Positions 43,520-52,154 of a stretch of 64,000 bases of DNA are shown one piece after another. Source of the DNA: Thalassotalea sp. ND16A. GTDB lineage: Bacteria; Pseudomonadota; Gammaproteobacteria; Enterobacterales; Alteromonadaceae. The notes under the pieces were generated by a model. That model searched no databases. It was not told the DNA's origin and saw nothing but the letters and a program-made list of their open reading frames with translations. The stretch covers positions 62,001 through 126,000 of the forward strand of contig NZ_JQDZ01000012.1 of the NCBI RefSeq assembly GCF_000764205.1, written 5' to 3'. Every line of letters starts with the position of its first letter. Within the stretch, counting starts at the first letter, position 1. A program made the translations under genes and the position numbers.

Positions 43520-46018
43520 CTAAACTTTTTCAATTTTGATGGCACATTTTTTGAAATCGGTTTCTTTAGACAGTGGATCGGTTGCATCTAAAGTCACTTT
43601 ATTCACTAAACGGCTGGCATCAAACCAAGGCATAAATACTAAGCCTCTTGGTGGCTTGTTACGGCCTCGGGTTTCCACTCTTGTTTGCACTTCACCACGA
43701 CGAGAGATAAGTTTCACCAAATCACCACGACGTAAATTACGTTTGCGCGCATCATCCGGATTCATGTAAACCACAGCATCAGGCATTGCTTTATAAAGCT
43801 CTGGTACCCGCTGAGTCATTGAACCTGAATGCCAGTGCTCTAGTACACGACCGGTTGATAACCATAAGTCGTATTCAGCATCCGGGAATTCTGCCGCTGG
43901 CTCGTATGGCAAGGCGAAAATTACCGCGCGGCCATCTGGTTTGCCATAAAAGTCAAAGTCACTGCCAGGTTTCACGTATGGATCAGAGCCTTCTTTAAAG
44001 CGCCATTTGGTTTCTTTGCCATCAACTACCGGCCAGCGTAAACCACGCTCTTGATGGTATCTGTCATATGGGGCCAAATCATGGGCATGGCCACGACCAA
44101 AAGTAGCGTACTCTTCGAATAAGCCCTTTTGAATGTAGAAACCGAAATCACGAGACTCCTGATTTAATCGGTCATCCGGAACTTCAGATAACGGGAATTC
44201 ATTTACTTGACCGTTTTCATATAACACATTGAACATTGTCTTACCGCGGTACTCCGGCTTTTTCGCCAGTAACTCTTCGGTCCAAACCTCTTCCATTTTA
44301 AAGCGTTTTGAAAACTCAACCAATTGCCATAAATCGGACATTGCGCCTTCTGGAGCATTGACTTGTTGATACCAAGATTGAGTACGACGCTCTGCATTAC
44401 CATAAACACCTTCTTTCTCTACCCACATTGCTGTTGGCAAAATAAGATCGGCAGCTTGTGCAGTAACCGTTGGGTATGGGTCTGAAACAACGATGAAGTT
44501 TTTCGGGTTGCGATAACCTGGTAAGCCTTCTTCGTTCATGTTGGCCGCAGCTTGCATGTTGTTGTTACATTGCACCCAGTAGAAGTTCAATTCACCATCT
44601 TTTAACTTACGGTTTTGCAGAACGGCATGGTAACCAGGTTTTGGTGGAATCGTACCTTCTGGCAGTTTCCATATTTTTTCAGCTGTGGCTCTGTGCTTAG
44701 GATTAGCAACAACCATATCTGCTGGTAAACGATGCGAGAACGTACCCACTTCACGGGCGGTACCACAAGCTGATGGTTGACCCGTTAATGAGAACGGGCT
44801 ATTGCCTGGTGTCGAAATTTTACCGGTTAACAAGTGAATGTTATAAACCAGGTTGTTGGCCCATACACCACGAGTATGCTGGTTGAAACCCATGGTCCAA
44901 AATGACGTCACTTTGATTTTAGGGTCGGCATAAAGCTCGGCTAAGGCGTTTAATTTATCTACTGGTACGCTTGATAATTCAGAAACGTATTCAGCCGTAT
45001 ACGTAGAAACAAACTTGGCATATTCTTCAAAATCAATTGGTGAAGAGCCACCCGCGGTTTTACCACTGTTTTTCGCTTTCTTCTCAAGCGGATGCTCAGG
45101 ACGTAAGCCATAGCCAATGTCGGTATTACCTAAACGGAAATTGGTATGCTTGTTAACAAAATCCTTGTTAACTCTGTCTGTTTTAATGATGTAATTGGCA
45201 ATAAAGTTTAAAATTGCCAAGTCGGTTTGTGGGGTAAAGATCATGCCGTTATCGGCAAGATCAAAACTGCGATGCTCAAACGTTGATAACACCGCCACTT
45301 TCACGTGTGGTGCACTTAAACGGCGATCGGTTAAACGCGTCCATAGAATTGGATGCATTTCTGCCATGTTTGAGCCCCACAATACAAAAGCATCGGCCGC
45401 TTCTAAATCATCGTAACAACCCATTGGCTCGTCGATACCAAACGTACGCATAAAGCCACCAACGGCTGATGCCATACAATGACGCGCGTTCGGGTCAATA
45501 TTGTTGGTACGGAAACCGGCTTTCATCAGTTTAACTGCGGCATAACCTTCTTGTACTGTCCACTGACCTGAGCCAAACATACCAACGCCTTCAGGACCCT
45601 TCTCTTTTAGCGTCGCCTTGGCTTTTTCTTCCATGATATCAAAAGCTTGATCCCAGCTGATTGGAGTGAAGTCGCCATTTTTATCAAACTTGCCATCGGT
45701 CATTCTTAATAATGGCGTTTGTAAGCGGTCTTTGCCGTACATGATTTTTGATAAAAAGTAACCTTTAATACAGTTAAGGCCCTTGTTTACTGGTGAGTTA
45801 ATGTCACCGTGGGTGGCAACAACTTTACCATCCATAGTACCGACATTTACACTACAGCCAGTACCACAAAAACGACATGGTGCCTTGTCCCACTTTAACT
45901 TGGTTAAATCACTACTGGTAATTAAATTAGACGCCGCAGCTGGTACTGCAACCCCGGCAACCGTAGCAGCAGCTGCTACAGCATTTGCCTTGATGAATTC
46001 TCTGCGATTCATTTTCAT
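43520..46018 (-). CDS. napA: Periplasmic nitrate reductase catalytic subunit NapA
   Basis: A protein of 832 residues, full length. Twin-arginine signal NRREFIKAN, cluster cysteines C48, C51, C55 and C83, and the molybdenum ligand C181 in [12 protein letters not shown]. It binds bis-MGD and reduces nitrate to nitrite in the periplasm. Supply of the cofactor fits the adjacent moa/mob/moe genes. Confidence 0.98.
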   Translation of the reverse strand: MKMNRREFIKANAVAAAATVAGVAVPAAASNLITSSDLTKLKWDKAPCRFCGTGCSVNVGTMDGKVVATHGDINSPVNKGLNCIKGYFLSKIMYGKDRLQTPLLRMTDGKFDKNGDFTPISWDQAFDIMEEKAKATLKEKGPEGVGMFGSGQWTVQEGYAAVKLMKAGFRTNNIDPNARHCMASAVGGFMRTFGIDEPMGCYDDLEAADAFVLWGSNMAEMHPILWTRLTDRRLSAPHVKVAVLSTFEHRSFDLADNGMIFTPQTDLAILNFIANYIIKTDRVNKDFVNKHTNFRLGNTDIGYGLRPEHPLEKKAKNSGKTAGGSSPIDFEEYAKFVSTYTAEYVSELSSVPVDKLNALAELYADPKIKVTSFWTMGFNQHTRGVWANNLVYNIHLLTGKISTPGNSPFSLTGQPSACGTAREVGTFSHRLPADMVVANPKHRATAEKIWKLPEGTIPPKPGYHAVLQNRKLKDGELNFYWVQCNNNMQAAANMNEEGLPGYRNPKNFIVVSDPYPTVTAQAADLILPTAMWVEKEGVYGNAERRTQSWYQQVNAPEGAMSDLWQLVEFSKRFKMEEVWTEELLAKKPEYRGKTMFNVLYENGQVNEFPLSEVPDDRLNQESRDFGFYIQKGLFEEYATFGRGHAHDLAPYDRYHQERGLRWPVVDGKETKWRFKEGSDPYVKPGSDFDFYGKPDGRAVIFALPYEPAAEFPDAEYDLWLSTGRVLEHWHSGSMTQRVPELYKAMPDAVVYMNPDDARKRNLRRGDLVKLISRRGEVQTRVETRGRNKPPRGLVFMPWFDASRLVNKVTLDATDPLSKETDFKKCAIKIEKV

Positions 46019-46027
46019 GGTTGTTCC

Positions 46028-46294
46028 TTATTCTTCAGTTATATATTGATGATATACAGGGGCTAAGGTTAATAGCCCTGTATTCGATTTTATTGTGTCT
46101 ATGTAGTTACCTATGATGTATTGCTGTGTGGCTTCAATGGTAAAAACAATTTTTCCGGTTTCTGAAATCGCATGTACTTCAGCGCCTGGGATGGCGGTAA
46201 TTAAGTCTTTAAATTCGTCTTCGCACGTTGGGGTGATTTGCGCGACAAAGCTGGCAACATGAAACTCTGCTTGCTTGGTGGTTTCGCTGGTCAT
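46028..46294 (-). CDS. napD: NapD, chaperone for NapA maturation
   Basis: A protein of 88 residues. EFHVASFVAQITP near the start and IPGAEVHAISETGKIVFTIE are NapD-like. NapD binds the twin-arginine signal of NapA before export. Its start overlaps the napF stop at base 46294. Confidence 0.93.
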   Translation of the reverse strand: MTSETTKQAEFHVASFVAQITPTCEDEFKDLITAIPGAEVHAISETGKIVFTIEATQQYIIGNYIDTIKSNTGLLTLAPVYHQYITEE

Positions 46295-46800
46295 TAATTT
46301 AGCTCCTGAATAAGCAGTAATTCGGTGGAATCAGTTGGACAAGTTTGAATGCATGCGCCACAGCTGGTGCATGCTTGCTGATCAATTTGTGGTTGTGCTA
46401 TAGCGCCGTTGCTGTAACTGAAAGTGATTGCTCTGGCTTCACAAACATCCCGGCAACTTTGGCAATAGACATTGGTTTTGGCCAGACAGTTATCTTTAAT
46501 ATTGAATCGGCTCGGCCAGGCTTTGTCAGTTCGGTCAGTTTTAAATAGCGGTTCTGAGCAGCTATCAACGCATTTTTCACAAAAGGTACACTCGCCTTTG
46601 GTAAAATCAATTTGCGGATAACCGTCATTACCTTTGACGATAATGTTTTCTTCGCAAACACTAAGACAATCGCCACATTGGCTACAGTCTTTTATAAATT
46701 GCGCTTCCGAGGTGATCCACGGTAAGCGAAAGGTCGCCAGTTGTGTTACCTTTCTGCCACGCAGAAAATTTCGTTTCGATCGGTTAACGCTGTTGGTCAT
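46294..46800 (-). CDS. napF: Ferredoxin-type protein NapF
   Basis: A protein of 168 residues. Four-cysteine cluster motifs: CSQCGDCLSVCEENI, CTFCEKCVDSC and CTSCGACIQTCPTDS, plus a partial CQSCRDVCE. NapF helps the cytoplasmic assembly of NapA. The N-terminus has the NRSKRNFLRGR stretch common to NapF. Confidence 0.94.
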   Translation of the reverse strand: MTNSVNRSKRNFLRGRKVTQLATFRLPWITSEAQFIKDCSQCGDCLSVCEENIIVKGNDGYPQIDFTKGECTFCEKCVDSCSEPLFKTDRTDKAWPSRFNIKDNCLAKTNVYCQSCRDVCEARAITFSYSNGAIAQPQIDQQACTSCGACIQTCPTDSTELLLIQELN

Positions 46801-46806
46801 TGGTAA

Positions 46807-46962
46807 TTAACTTCCTGGAGGACCCATTAATATCTGTGAAATCCAGATGCTGAATCCTAAACCGCCGACTATCAGTACCGCCAGGATTGGGGCAAGAAAT
46901 ACGGTTAAAAAAATAAAGGAAGTTTGTTCGTCTTTTTTACTAATTTCAGGCGAGTCATTCAT
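46807..46962 (-). CDS. napE: Small membrane protein NapE
   Basis: A frame of 51 codons from ATG 46962 to TAA 46807, too short for many gene finders. The sequence has FIFLTVFLAPILAVLIVGG and ends in LMGPPGS, like known NapE proteins. One membrane segment. Role unknown. It is the first gene of the nap operon and lies 6 bases before napF. Confidence 0.9.
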   Translation of the reverse strand: MNDSPEISKKDEQTSFIFLTVFLAPILAVLIVGGLGFSIWISQILMGPPGS

Positions 46963-46996
46963 GGCTTTACTCTGTAAATAATTATGCTTTGCAGAG

Positions 46997-47002
46997 AGTA
47001 TA
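46997..47002 (-). promoter_or_regulatory. nap promoter -10 element
   Basis: TATACT on the minus strand at 47002-46997. A start site near 46990 would place the FNR box centre (47031.5) at -41.5, the usual class II activator position. Confidence 0.6.
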
Positions 47003-47024
47003 GTTCAATATGAAAAAAAGCGGC

Positions 47025-47038
47025 TTGATCCTGATCAA
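47025..47038. promoter_or_regulatory. Perfect FNR box of the nap operon
   Basis: TTGAT-CCTG-ATCAA at 47025-47038 matches the FNR consensus at all ten fixed positions. It lies 63 bases upstream of napE. Confidence 0.85.
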
Positions 47039-47157
47039 AGTCCTTAAATTAATTAGGGATATTTGTTGCTGATTGTATAGTTAATGAACGACATCACTAA
47101 AATTTCTCTTCAACTCTGTTACACTAATGAAATAAATATATTTTTTAATAGGTTAGC

Positions 47158-49284
47158 GTGAGTAATTTGCAAACGTTTGTTGAGGATTTTTGCGCCTCAT
47201 TGGCGCCAGTCGGCGCCCGTGGTATGCTGGTTTTTGTCGGTCACCAAGACTGGTTAATTGAGCAGCTGAACAGCCTGTCGAATGTGGCGTATTTTTCTTC
47301 GGTTTTGGCCTTTAGTCAACAGCCTATTGTTGGGTTAAAACATGTCAATAACAAAAATTATCGGCAACAACTCGGAACCGAACATCAAACCATTTTTTTT
47401 AGTGTCGATGATGACTTTAAAGTAGATGCATTTGCCGCGCTCAGTGGGACTTTAGTTGCAGGTGGGGTATTGCTCCTAACCATTGCTGAAGAGCATGTTA
47501 AAAACAGTGCTTTTTGCCAGCGCTTTCTCGCCTTAATTCGCGATTATCCACAAATTCATTTGCTTAAACAATCGGCACCACAATTGCCAGAATTAGCCTT
47601 CTTTGACAAAGACGTTTCCGATAAAGTAAGTGAAACTGAAGCTCCATTAGCGTATGGCTGCGCCACTGGCGAACAACAAACGGCAGTGGATAAAATTTTG
47701 CGTGTTGTCAGCGGTCATCGTAACCGCCCGTTAGTACTGACTGCTGATCGGGGGCGGGGTAAATCAACGGCGCTGGCGTTAGCGGCGGCAGAAATATTAC
47801 GGCAAGGGCATAAACATATCGTAATTACCGCGCCGCACCCTGATGCCTTGATTATTTTCTTTAAACATCTCAAACAAGCCCTGCCAGAGGGAATACAGCA
47901 AAATAATAGCTTTACCTTTGGGCACGCCAGTTTGAGCTTCATGGCTCTGGACGTATTAATTGCCCAGCAACCAAAATGTCATGTGTTAATGGTTGATGAA
48001 GCTGCGGGTATCCCATTGCCTATGTTGAGAGTGCTATTAAAGCAGTATCATCGACAGGTTTTTGTATCGACCATACACGGTTATGAAGGCGCTGGAAGAG
48101 GCTTTAGTGGCAAATTTATTAAAGAGTTAAAACAACTTCGCCCAGAAGGTAGTGAGTTTCACATTCAGCAACCCATTCGTTGGCATCAATACGATCCTCT
48201 AGAACAATTTACCTTTAACGGTTTACTGCTTAATGCCAGCTTAGCCAAGGTACAATACAGCCCGCAGCAATCGTTGTCTTTTCAAGTGCTAAGCGGCCAC
48301 GATTTGCTTATTGATGAACACTTACTTAACTCTGTGTTTTCATTGTTAGTAACAGCTCACTATCAGACAAAGCCAAGTGATTTAAAGATGTTACTGGATA
48401 ACGAACAAGTGTCTCTGGTCATCATGAAACAGCAACAGCAGCTGTTGGGCATTGCCTGGTTATTGAAAGAGGGCAAAGTGGAACAGCAGTTATCGGCACA
48501 GGTAAAACAATCATTGCGACGCATTCGTGGCCACTTGATACCGCAATCCTTGCTAGTTCATTGTGGTATAGAACAAGCGTTTAGTTACCAGTATTACCGG
48601 GTAGTGCGTATTGCGATTCATCCAGAAATCCAACAGCAGGGATTAGGGACACAATTATTGAGCCATTGCCGAGCATACGCCAAACAACAAGGTGGTGATT
48701 TTATCGCTTCCAGCTTTGGCGCCAATGCCCAGTTAGTTAAATTTTGGCAAAACAACGATTATGCCATTGCCCGTCTTGGCTTTAACAAAGATGCGGCCAG
48801 CGGTGAACATTCGGCCATGGTTCTACAGCCACTTTCTTCATCGGCAGCTGAGCTGTTAAAAACTATCACCAGCAGTTTTTATCAAGACTTTCCGTTTTAC
48901 TTAACTGATGAATATCAATATTTAGCCACCGATCTGGTACTGCAAATTTTAACGGTTAAGCCTTATTATCCACAGTCAAATATCGATAACAGTGCTGCAG
49001 ATCAGCGAGCGGTGAAAGACTTTGCCGCTGGTAATCGGGTACTTTCAAGTTGCGCGCCCGCTTTAGCTCGGGTGTTTTTCTCTGCCTGTGGCGACATAAA
49101 GATAAAGGAGCTAACTGAGCAAAAGGCGATAGCTATATTCATCCGCAAGATATTACAGAAACATAATTGGTTACAAATATGCGATGAATTTGCTATCACC
49201 GGGCACAAAGAAGGTGTGGCACAATTAAGGCATTTTAGTAATATCTATTTATCAGCAGTAACAGTGGTGAGTGCATGCAAGTAA
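47158..49284 (+). CDS. tmcA: tRNA(Met) cytidine acetyltransferase TmcA
   Basis: A protein of 708 residues from GTG 47158. Helicase-like module with Walker A TADRGRGKSTALAL and Walker B MVDEAAGIPLPML, then a GNAT domain (VVRIAIHPEIQQQGLGTQLL) around residues 480-560 and a C-terminal tRNA-binding part. TmcA makes N4-acetylcytidine at the wobble base of elongator tRNA(Met). Its stop overlaps the ABC gene start by 10 bases. Confidence 0.95.
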   Translation: MSNLQTFVEDFCASLAPVGARGMLVFVGHQDWLIEQLNSLSNVAYFSSVLAFSQQPIVGLKHVNNKNYRQQLGTEHQTIFFSVDDDFKVDAFAALSGTLVAGGVLLLTIAEEHVKNSAFCQRFLALIRDYPQIHLLKQSAPQLPELAFFDKDVSDKVSETEAPLAYGCATGEQQTAVDKILRVVSGHRNRPLVLTADRGRGKSTALALAAAEILRQGHKHIVITAPHPDALIIFFKHLKQALPEGIQQNNSFTFGHASLSFMALDVLIAQQPKCHVLMVDEAAGIPLPMLRVLLKQYHRQVFVSTIHGYEGAGRGFSGKFIKELKQLRPEGSEFHIQQPIRWHQYDPLEQFTFNGLLLNASLAKVQYSPQQSLSFQVLSGHDLLIDEHLLNSVFSLLVTAHYQTKPSDLKMLLDNEQVSLVIMKQQQQLLGIAWLLKEGKVEQQLSAQVKQSLRRIRGHLIPQSLLVHCGIEQAFSYQYYRVVRIAIHPEIQQQGLGTQLLSHCRAYAKQQGGDFIASSFGANAQLVKFWQNNDYAIARLGFNKDAASGEHSAMVLQPLSSSAAELLKTITSSFYQDFPFYLTDEYQYLATDLVLQILTVKPYYPQSNIDNSAADQRAVKDFAAGNRVLSSCAPALARVFFSACGDIKIKELTEQKAIAIFIRKILQKHNWLQICDEFAITGHKEGVAQLRHFSNIYLSAVTVVSACK

Positions 49285-50165
49285 TTTCAGTACAACACCT
49301 GGTCAAGCATTATAAAGATGTGAAAGCCGTAGACGACATTAGCTTCACTGTGAATAAGGGACAATGCTTTGGCCTGCTCGGGCCAAATGGTGCCGGTAAA
49401 ACCACAACCATAGAAATCATGGAAGGCATCATCGGTGCCACATCCGGTAAAGTCAATTACATTACCGAATCAAAAAACGACGTTAGCCAATTAATTGGCA
49501 TTCAATTTCAAAGTACGGCCTTGCAAGACTTTCTCACAGTAAAAGAAACCTTAGCGCTGTTTGCGGCGTTTTATGAAAACTCCGTTGAAATTGAAAATTT
49601 GGTGAAAATTTGCGATTTAACCGACTTTGTCGACCGAGATAATGGTTTACTTTCGGGGGGCCAAAAGCAACGATTATTACTGGCCCTGGCGTTAATTAAT
49701 GACCCGGAAATATTGTTTTTAGATGAGCCAACTACGGGGTTAGATCCGCAATCTCGACGTCATTTCTGGCAATTAATTGAAAACATTAAAGCGAAAAACA
49801 AAACCATCATTTTAACCACTCATTACATGGACGAAGCTGAGCAACTTTGTGATGATATTGTGATCATGAATAAAGGCAAAGTGATAGCGCAAGGCTCGCC
49901 CAAGCAATTGCTAAATCGTCACTTTAAGCAAGTATTCATCTATTTGCCGATTGAAAATATCAGCTTAGAGTTGGCCAAAGAAAACAACTGGCATGTACAA
50001 GACACGCATGTGGAAATAAAAACCACCAACGTCGAGCAAACGATGAAATCGTTAATCGAGTTGGCCATTCCACTCACCGGCTTACACATTAAATCGGCTA
50101 ATTTAGACGATTTATTTTTAAAGCTCACCGGTCATTCATTAGAAGGGGAGACAGTTCATGTTTAA
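49275..50165 (+). CDS. ABC transporter ATP-binding protein
   Basis: A protein of 296 residues. Walker A LLGPNGAGKTTT, signature LLSGGQKQRLLLALAL and Walker B EILFLDEPTTGLD are visible, plus the H-loop ILTTHYMDEA. It fits exporters of the DrrA/CcmA type. It overlaps tmcA by 10 bases upstream and the permease by 8 downstream, so the three are likely coupled. Substrate unknown. Confidence 0.93.
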   Translation: MQVISVQHLVKHYKDVKAVDDISFTVNKGQCFGLLGPNGAGKTTTIEIMEGIIGATSGKVNYITESKNDVSQLIGIQFQSTALQDFLTVKETLALFAAFYENSVEIENLVKICDLTDFVDRDNGLLSGGQKQRLLLALALINDPEILFLDEPTTGLDPQSRRHFWQLIENIKAKNKTIILTTHYMDEAEQLCDDIVIMNKGKVIAQGSPKQLLNRHFKQVFIYLPIENISLELAKENNWHVQDTHVEIKTTNVEQTMKSLIELAIPLTGLHIKSANLDDLFLKLTGHSLEGETVHV

Positions 50166-51165
50166 ATTCTCCCGTTTTATTGCCGTGGTAAAAGCCCGTA
50201 ACCTGGAATTCTTCCGTGATAAATCATCACTGGGCTGGAATATATTTTTTCCGGTGTTGTTGTTGGTCATATTTTCTTTTGTATTTTCCGGGGAAGGCCG
50301 GGCAGTTTACAAAGTTGGGGTACTTAATCAGGCTGAAACTCAGCACCCATTTTTGCAAACCAAATTCATCGATTTTGTCAATTATGCTGACTTAGACAAA
50401 GCGATGGTGAAATTGGATCAACATGAAATCGATTTGATCATCGATCAACCAGAGCAGCAATATTGGGTTAATGAAGAGTCACCGAAAAGCTATATGGTAG
50501 AGAAAATTTTTATCTATGAGGCCAATGGTTTTCAACGTATGGTGACTGCCGGAAAGCCAATACGCTATCTAGACTGGGTACTACCGGGAATTTTCGGGAT
50601 GAATATGATGTTCAGCTGCTTGTTTGGTGTTGGCTATGTCATTGTTCGTTATCGAAAAAATTCAGTATTAAAACGTTTAAAAGCAACGCCATTATCGGCA
50701 CTGGAATTTATTTCGGCACAATTGTTATCGCGTTTATTTATCGTGTTGTTTATGGTTTCGGTGGTCTATATCGGCTGTGATCTGTTCTTTGACTTCATCA
50801 TGCTTGGCAGTTATCTGGACTTATTTATTATTGCCGTGGTGGGCGCGATGAGTTTAATCAGTTTGGGCCTATTGATCTCTACCCGCAGTAAAAGTCAGGA
50901 ATTGGTGGGTGGCTTGTTGAATATGGCAACCTGGCCAATGATGCTACTCTCGGGGGTATGGTTTTCATTAGAAGGCGCACCGCAAATGGTGCAAGCGGTT
51001 GCTGAAATATTCCCGTTAACGCATTTAGTCAGTGCGGCGCGCAGCATCATCACCGAGGGCGCAACACTAAGTGATGTGAGTTACCAATTAATCGTGTTAT
51101 CGGTTATGACTACCGGGTGCTTAGCTCTGAGTGCTAAATTATTTAGTTGGGATGGTGATCGTTAA
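50158..51165 (+). CDS. ABC-2 type transporter permease
   Basis: A protein of 335 residues. N-terminal membrane segment (about 28-45), a periplasmic loop, and five further segments in the C-terminal half, with LPGIFGMNMMFSCLFGVGYV and the ABC-2 motif KATPLSALEFISAQLL. It is the membrane partner of the ATPase just upstream. Confidence 0.92.
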   Translation: MFKFSRFIAVVKARNLEFFRDKSSLGWNIFFPVLLLVIFSFVFSGEGRAVYKVGVLNQAETQHPFLQTKFIDFVNYADLDKAMVKLDQHEIDLIIDQPEQQYWVNEESPKSYMVEKIFIYEANGFQRMVTAGKPIRYLDWVLPGIFGMNMMFSCLFGVGYVIVRYRKNSVLKRLKATPLSALEFISAQLLSRLFIVLFMVSVVYIGCDLFFDFIMLGSYLDLFIIAVVGAMSLISLGLLISTRSKSQELVGGLLNMATWPMMLLSGVWFSLEGAPQMVQAVAEIFPLTHLVSAARSIITEGATLSDVSYQLIVLSVMTTGCLALSAKLFSWDGDR

Positions 51166-51200
51166 TTTTTAATTTTCAGTATTAATCAGAAACAATTAAC

Positions 51201-51345
51201 CGCGTCATCCCATCACGAGCAATAGCGAGATGTGGGACCTCCTTAATTCATAACGAGCCTCTAACGCGGAGTTATTTAAATCACTGCACGCTCAATGAGG
51301 TCCCTGATGTCGCTAGTGCTCCTCAGGGATGACGGCGTGTTTTTT
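51201..51345 (+). repeat. CGTCATCCC-type inverted repeat, also a likely terminator
   Basis: Left end CGCGTCATCCC (51201-51211), right end GGGATGACGGCG (51326-51337) followed by a T-run. Inner parts GTGGGACCTCCTTAATT and AATGAGGTCCC also pair. Such elements occur in many copies in gammaproteobacterial genomes. It lies 36 bases past the permease stop and probably ends that transcript. Confidence 0.75.
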
Positions 51346-51388
51346 CTTATATTGTGGAGGTTTCTTAATCGCTCATTTGAGATGGTAA

Positions 51389-51952
51389 TTAAGCCGGCAT
51401 CTGATAAAAAACCGCATCGACTACGCCAGCAAGGGTTTGTTCCTGCTCGGTTTTGATATACTTCATGCCGATTTTCTTCATGATGTTTATTGAGCCTAAA
51501 TTATCAACTTCGGCAACTGCACTATAAAATTTGGCATCAGTCTGTTTGGCTAAAGCCTGTTGAATTTGCCGTGCCGCTTCGCTGGCAAAACCTTTCCCCC
51601 AAGCTTCTTGCTTGAATCTCCAGCCTAATTCAATATCATCCCAACGTGGAGTGTCGCTGAAAAACTGCATCGGTCTCACCAATATCCAACCAATGAATTG
51701 CTTTGTCTCGGTGATAGTCACTTTCCATAAACCCCAACCTTTATCGGCATTACGATAAGCGCGAAAACGTGGCAAAAACCGCTGCTCAATATCTTGCCAG
51801 GTGCTGGGTTTGCCACCATTGATAAAGCGCATCACTGCTGGATCTTGGTCAAGATCAAACAATAGTTGCGCGTCACTTTCGTCCATCAAAGCAAAACTTA
51901 AACGGGCTGAGTTAGTCACTGTGATCATCTGATTTATCCGGTTAATCTGCAT
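51389..51952 (-). CDS. GNAT-family N-acetyltransferase (RimJ/RimL-like)
   Basis: A protein of 187 residues. SARLSFALMDESDAQLLFDL at the start and ELGWRFKQEAWGKGFASEA, followed by VDNLGSINIMKKIGMKYI, are typical of Acetyltransf_3. An alternative start is Met9. Target unknown; the family acetylates ribosomal proteins or small molecules. Confidence 0.9.
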   Translation of the reverse strand: MQINRINQMITVTNSARLSFALMDESDAQLLFDLDQDPAVMRFINGGKPSTWQDIEQRFLPRFRAYRNADKGWGLWKVTITETKQFIGWILVRPMQFFSDTPRWDDIELGWRFKQEAWGKGFASEAARQIQQALAKQTDAKFYSAVAEVDNLGSINIMKKIGMKYIKTEQEQTLAGVVDAVFYQMPA

Positions 51953-51993
51953 TTTAAAGAGAGGATTGCTCGAACCAGCAACCAGTTAACATC

Positions 51994-52154
51994 GGGCTAC
52001 GGGCTACGGGCAGTCAGCACAAACTCGAAGCGAAGTTTAAATTCACCCTATTGTCGGTGAGTTCAACATACCGCTAGTAGCTCATATCTCGTCGCCCCAA
52101 CCTTTCTGCCTGTACCTTGTACCCCGTACCTTGTACCCTCTAGTCCCTAGTCCT
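51994..52154. repeat. Degenerate heptamer repeats overlapping the S9 peptidase stop
   Basis: GGGCTAC x2 (from 51994), then TACCTTG, TACCCCG, TACCTTG, TACCCTC (52113-52140), TAGTCCC and TAGTCCT (52141-52154). The units match the heptamers of the napC array. The peptidase stop codon (52147-52149) lies inside the last units, so its final residues (SKD) are encoded by the repeat. Confidence 0.85.

Noticed and set aside
43510-43587. N-terminal extension of NapB overlapping napA
   Set aside because: A strong ribosome-binding site and a regular signal peptide support the start at 43509.
42385-46962. nap operon as a laterally acquired island
   Set aside because: Flanking repeats exist, but there is no integrase, tRNA or clear composition break, and the genes fit the moa cluster beside them.
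49275-51165. ABC exporter as an antibiotic resistance system
   Set aside because: The ATPase and permease fit a general ABC-2 exporter. Nothing in the sequence shows the substrate.
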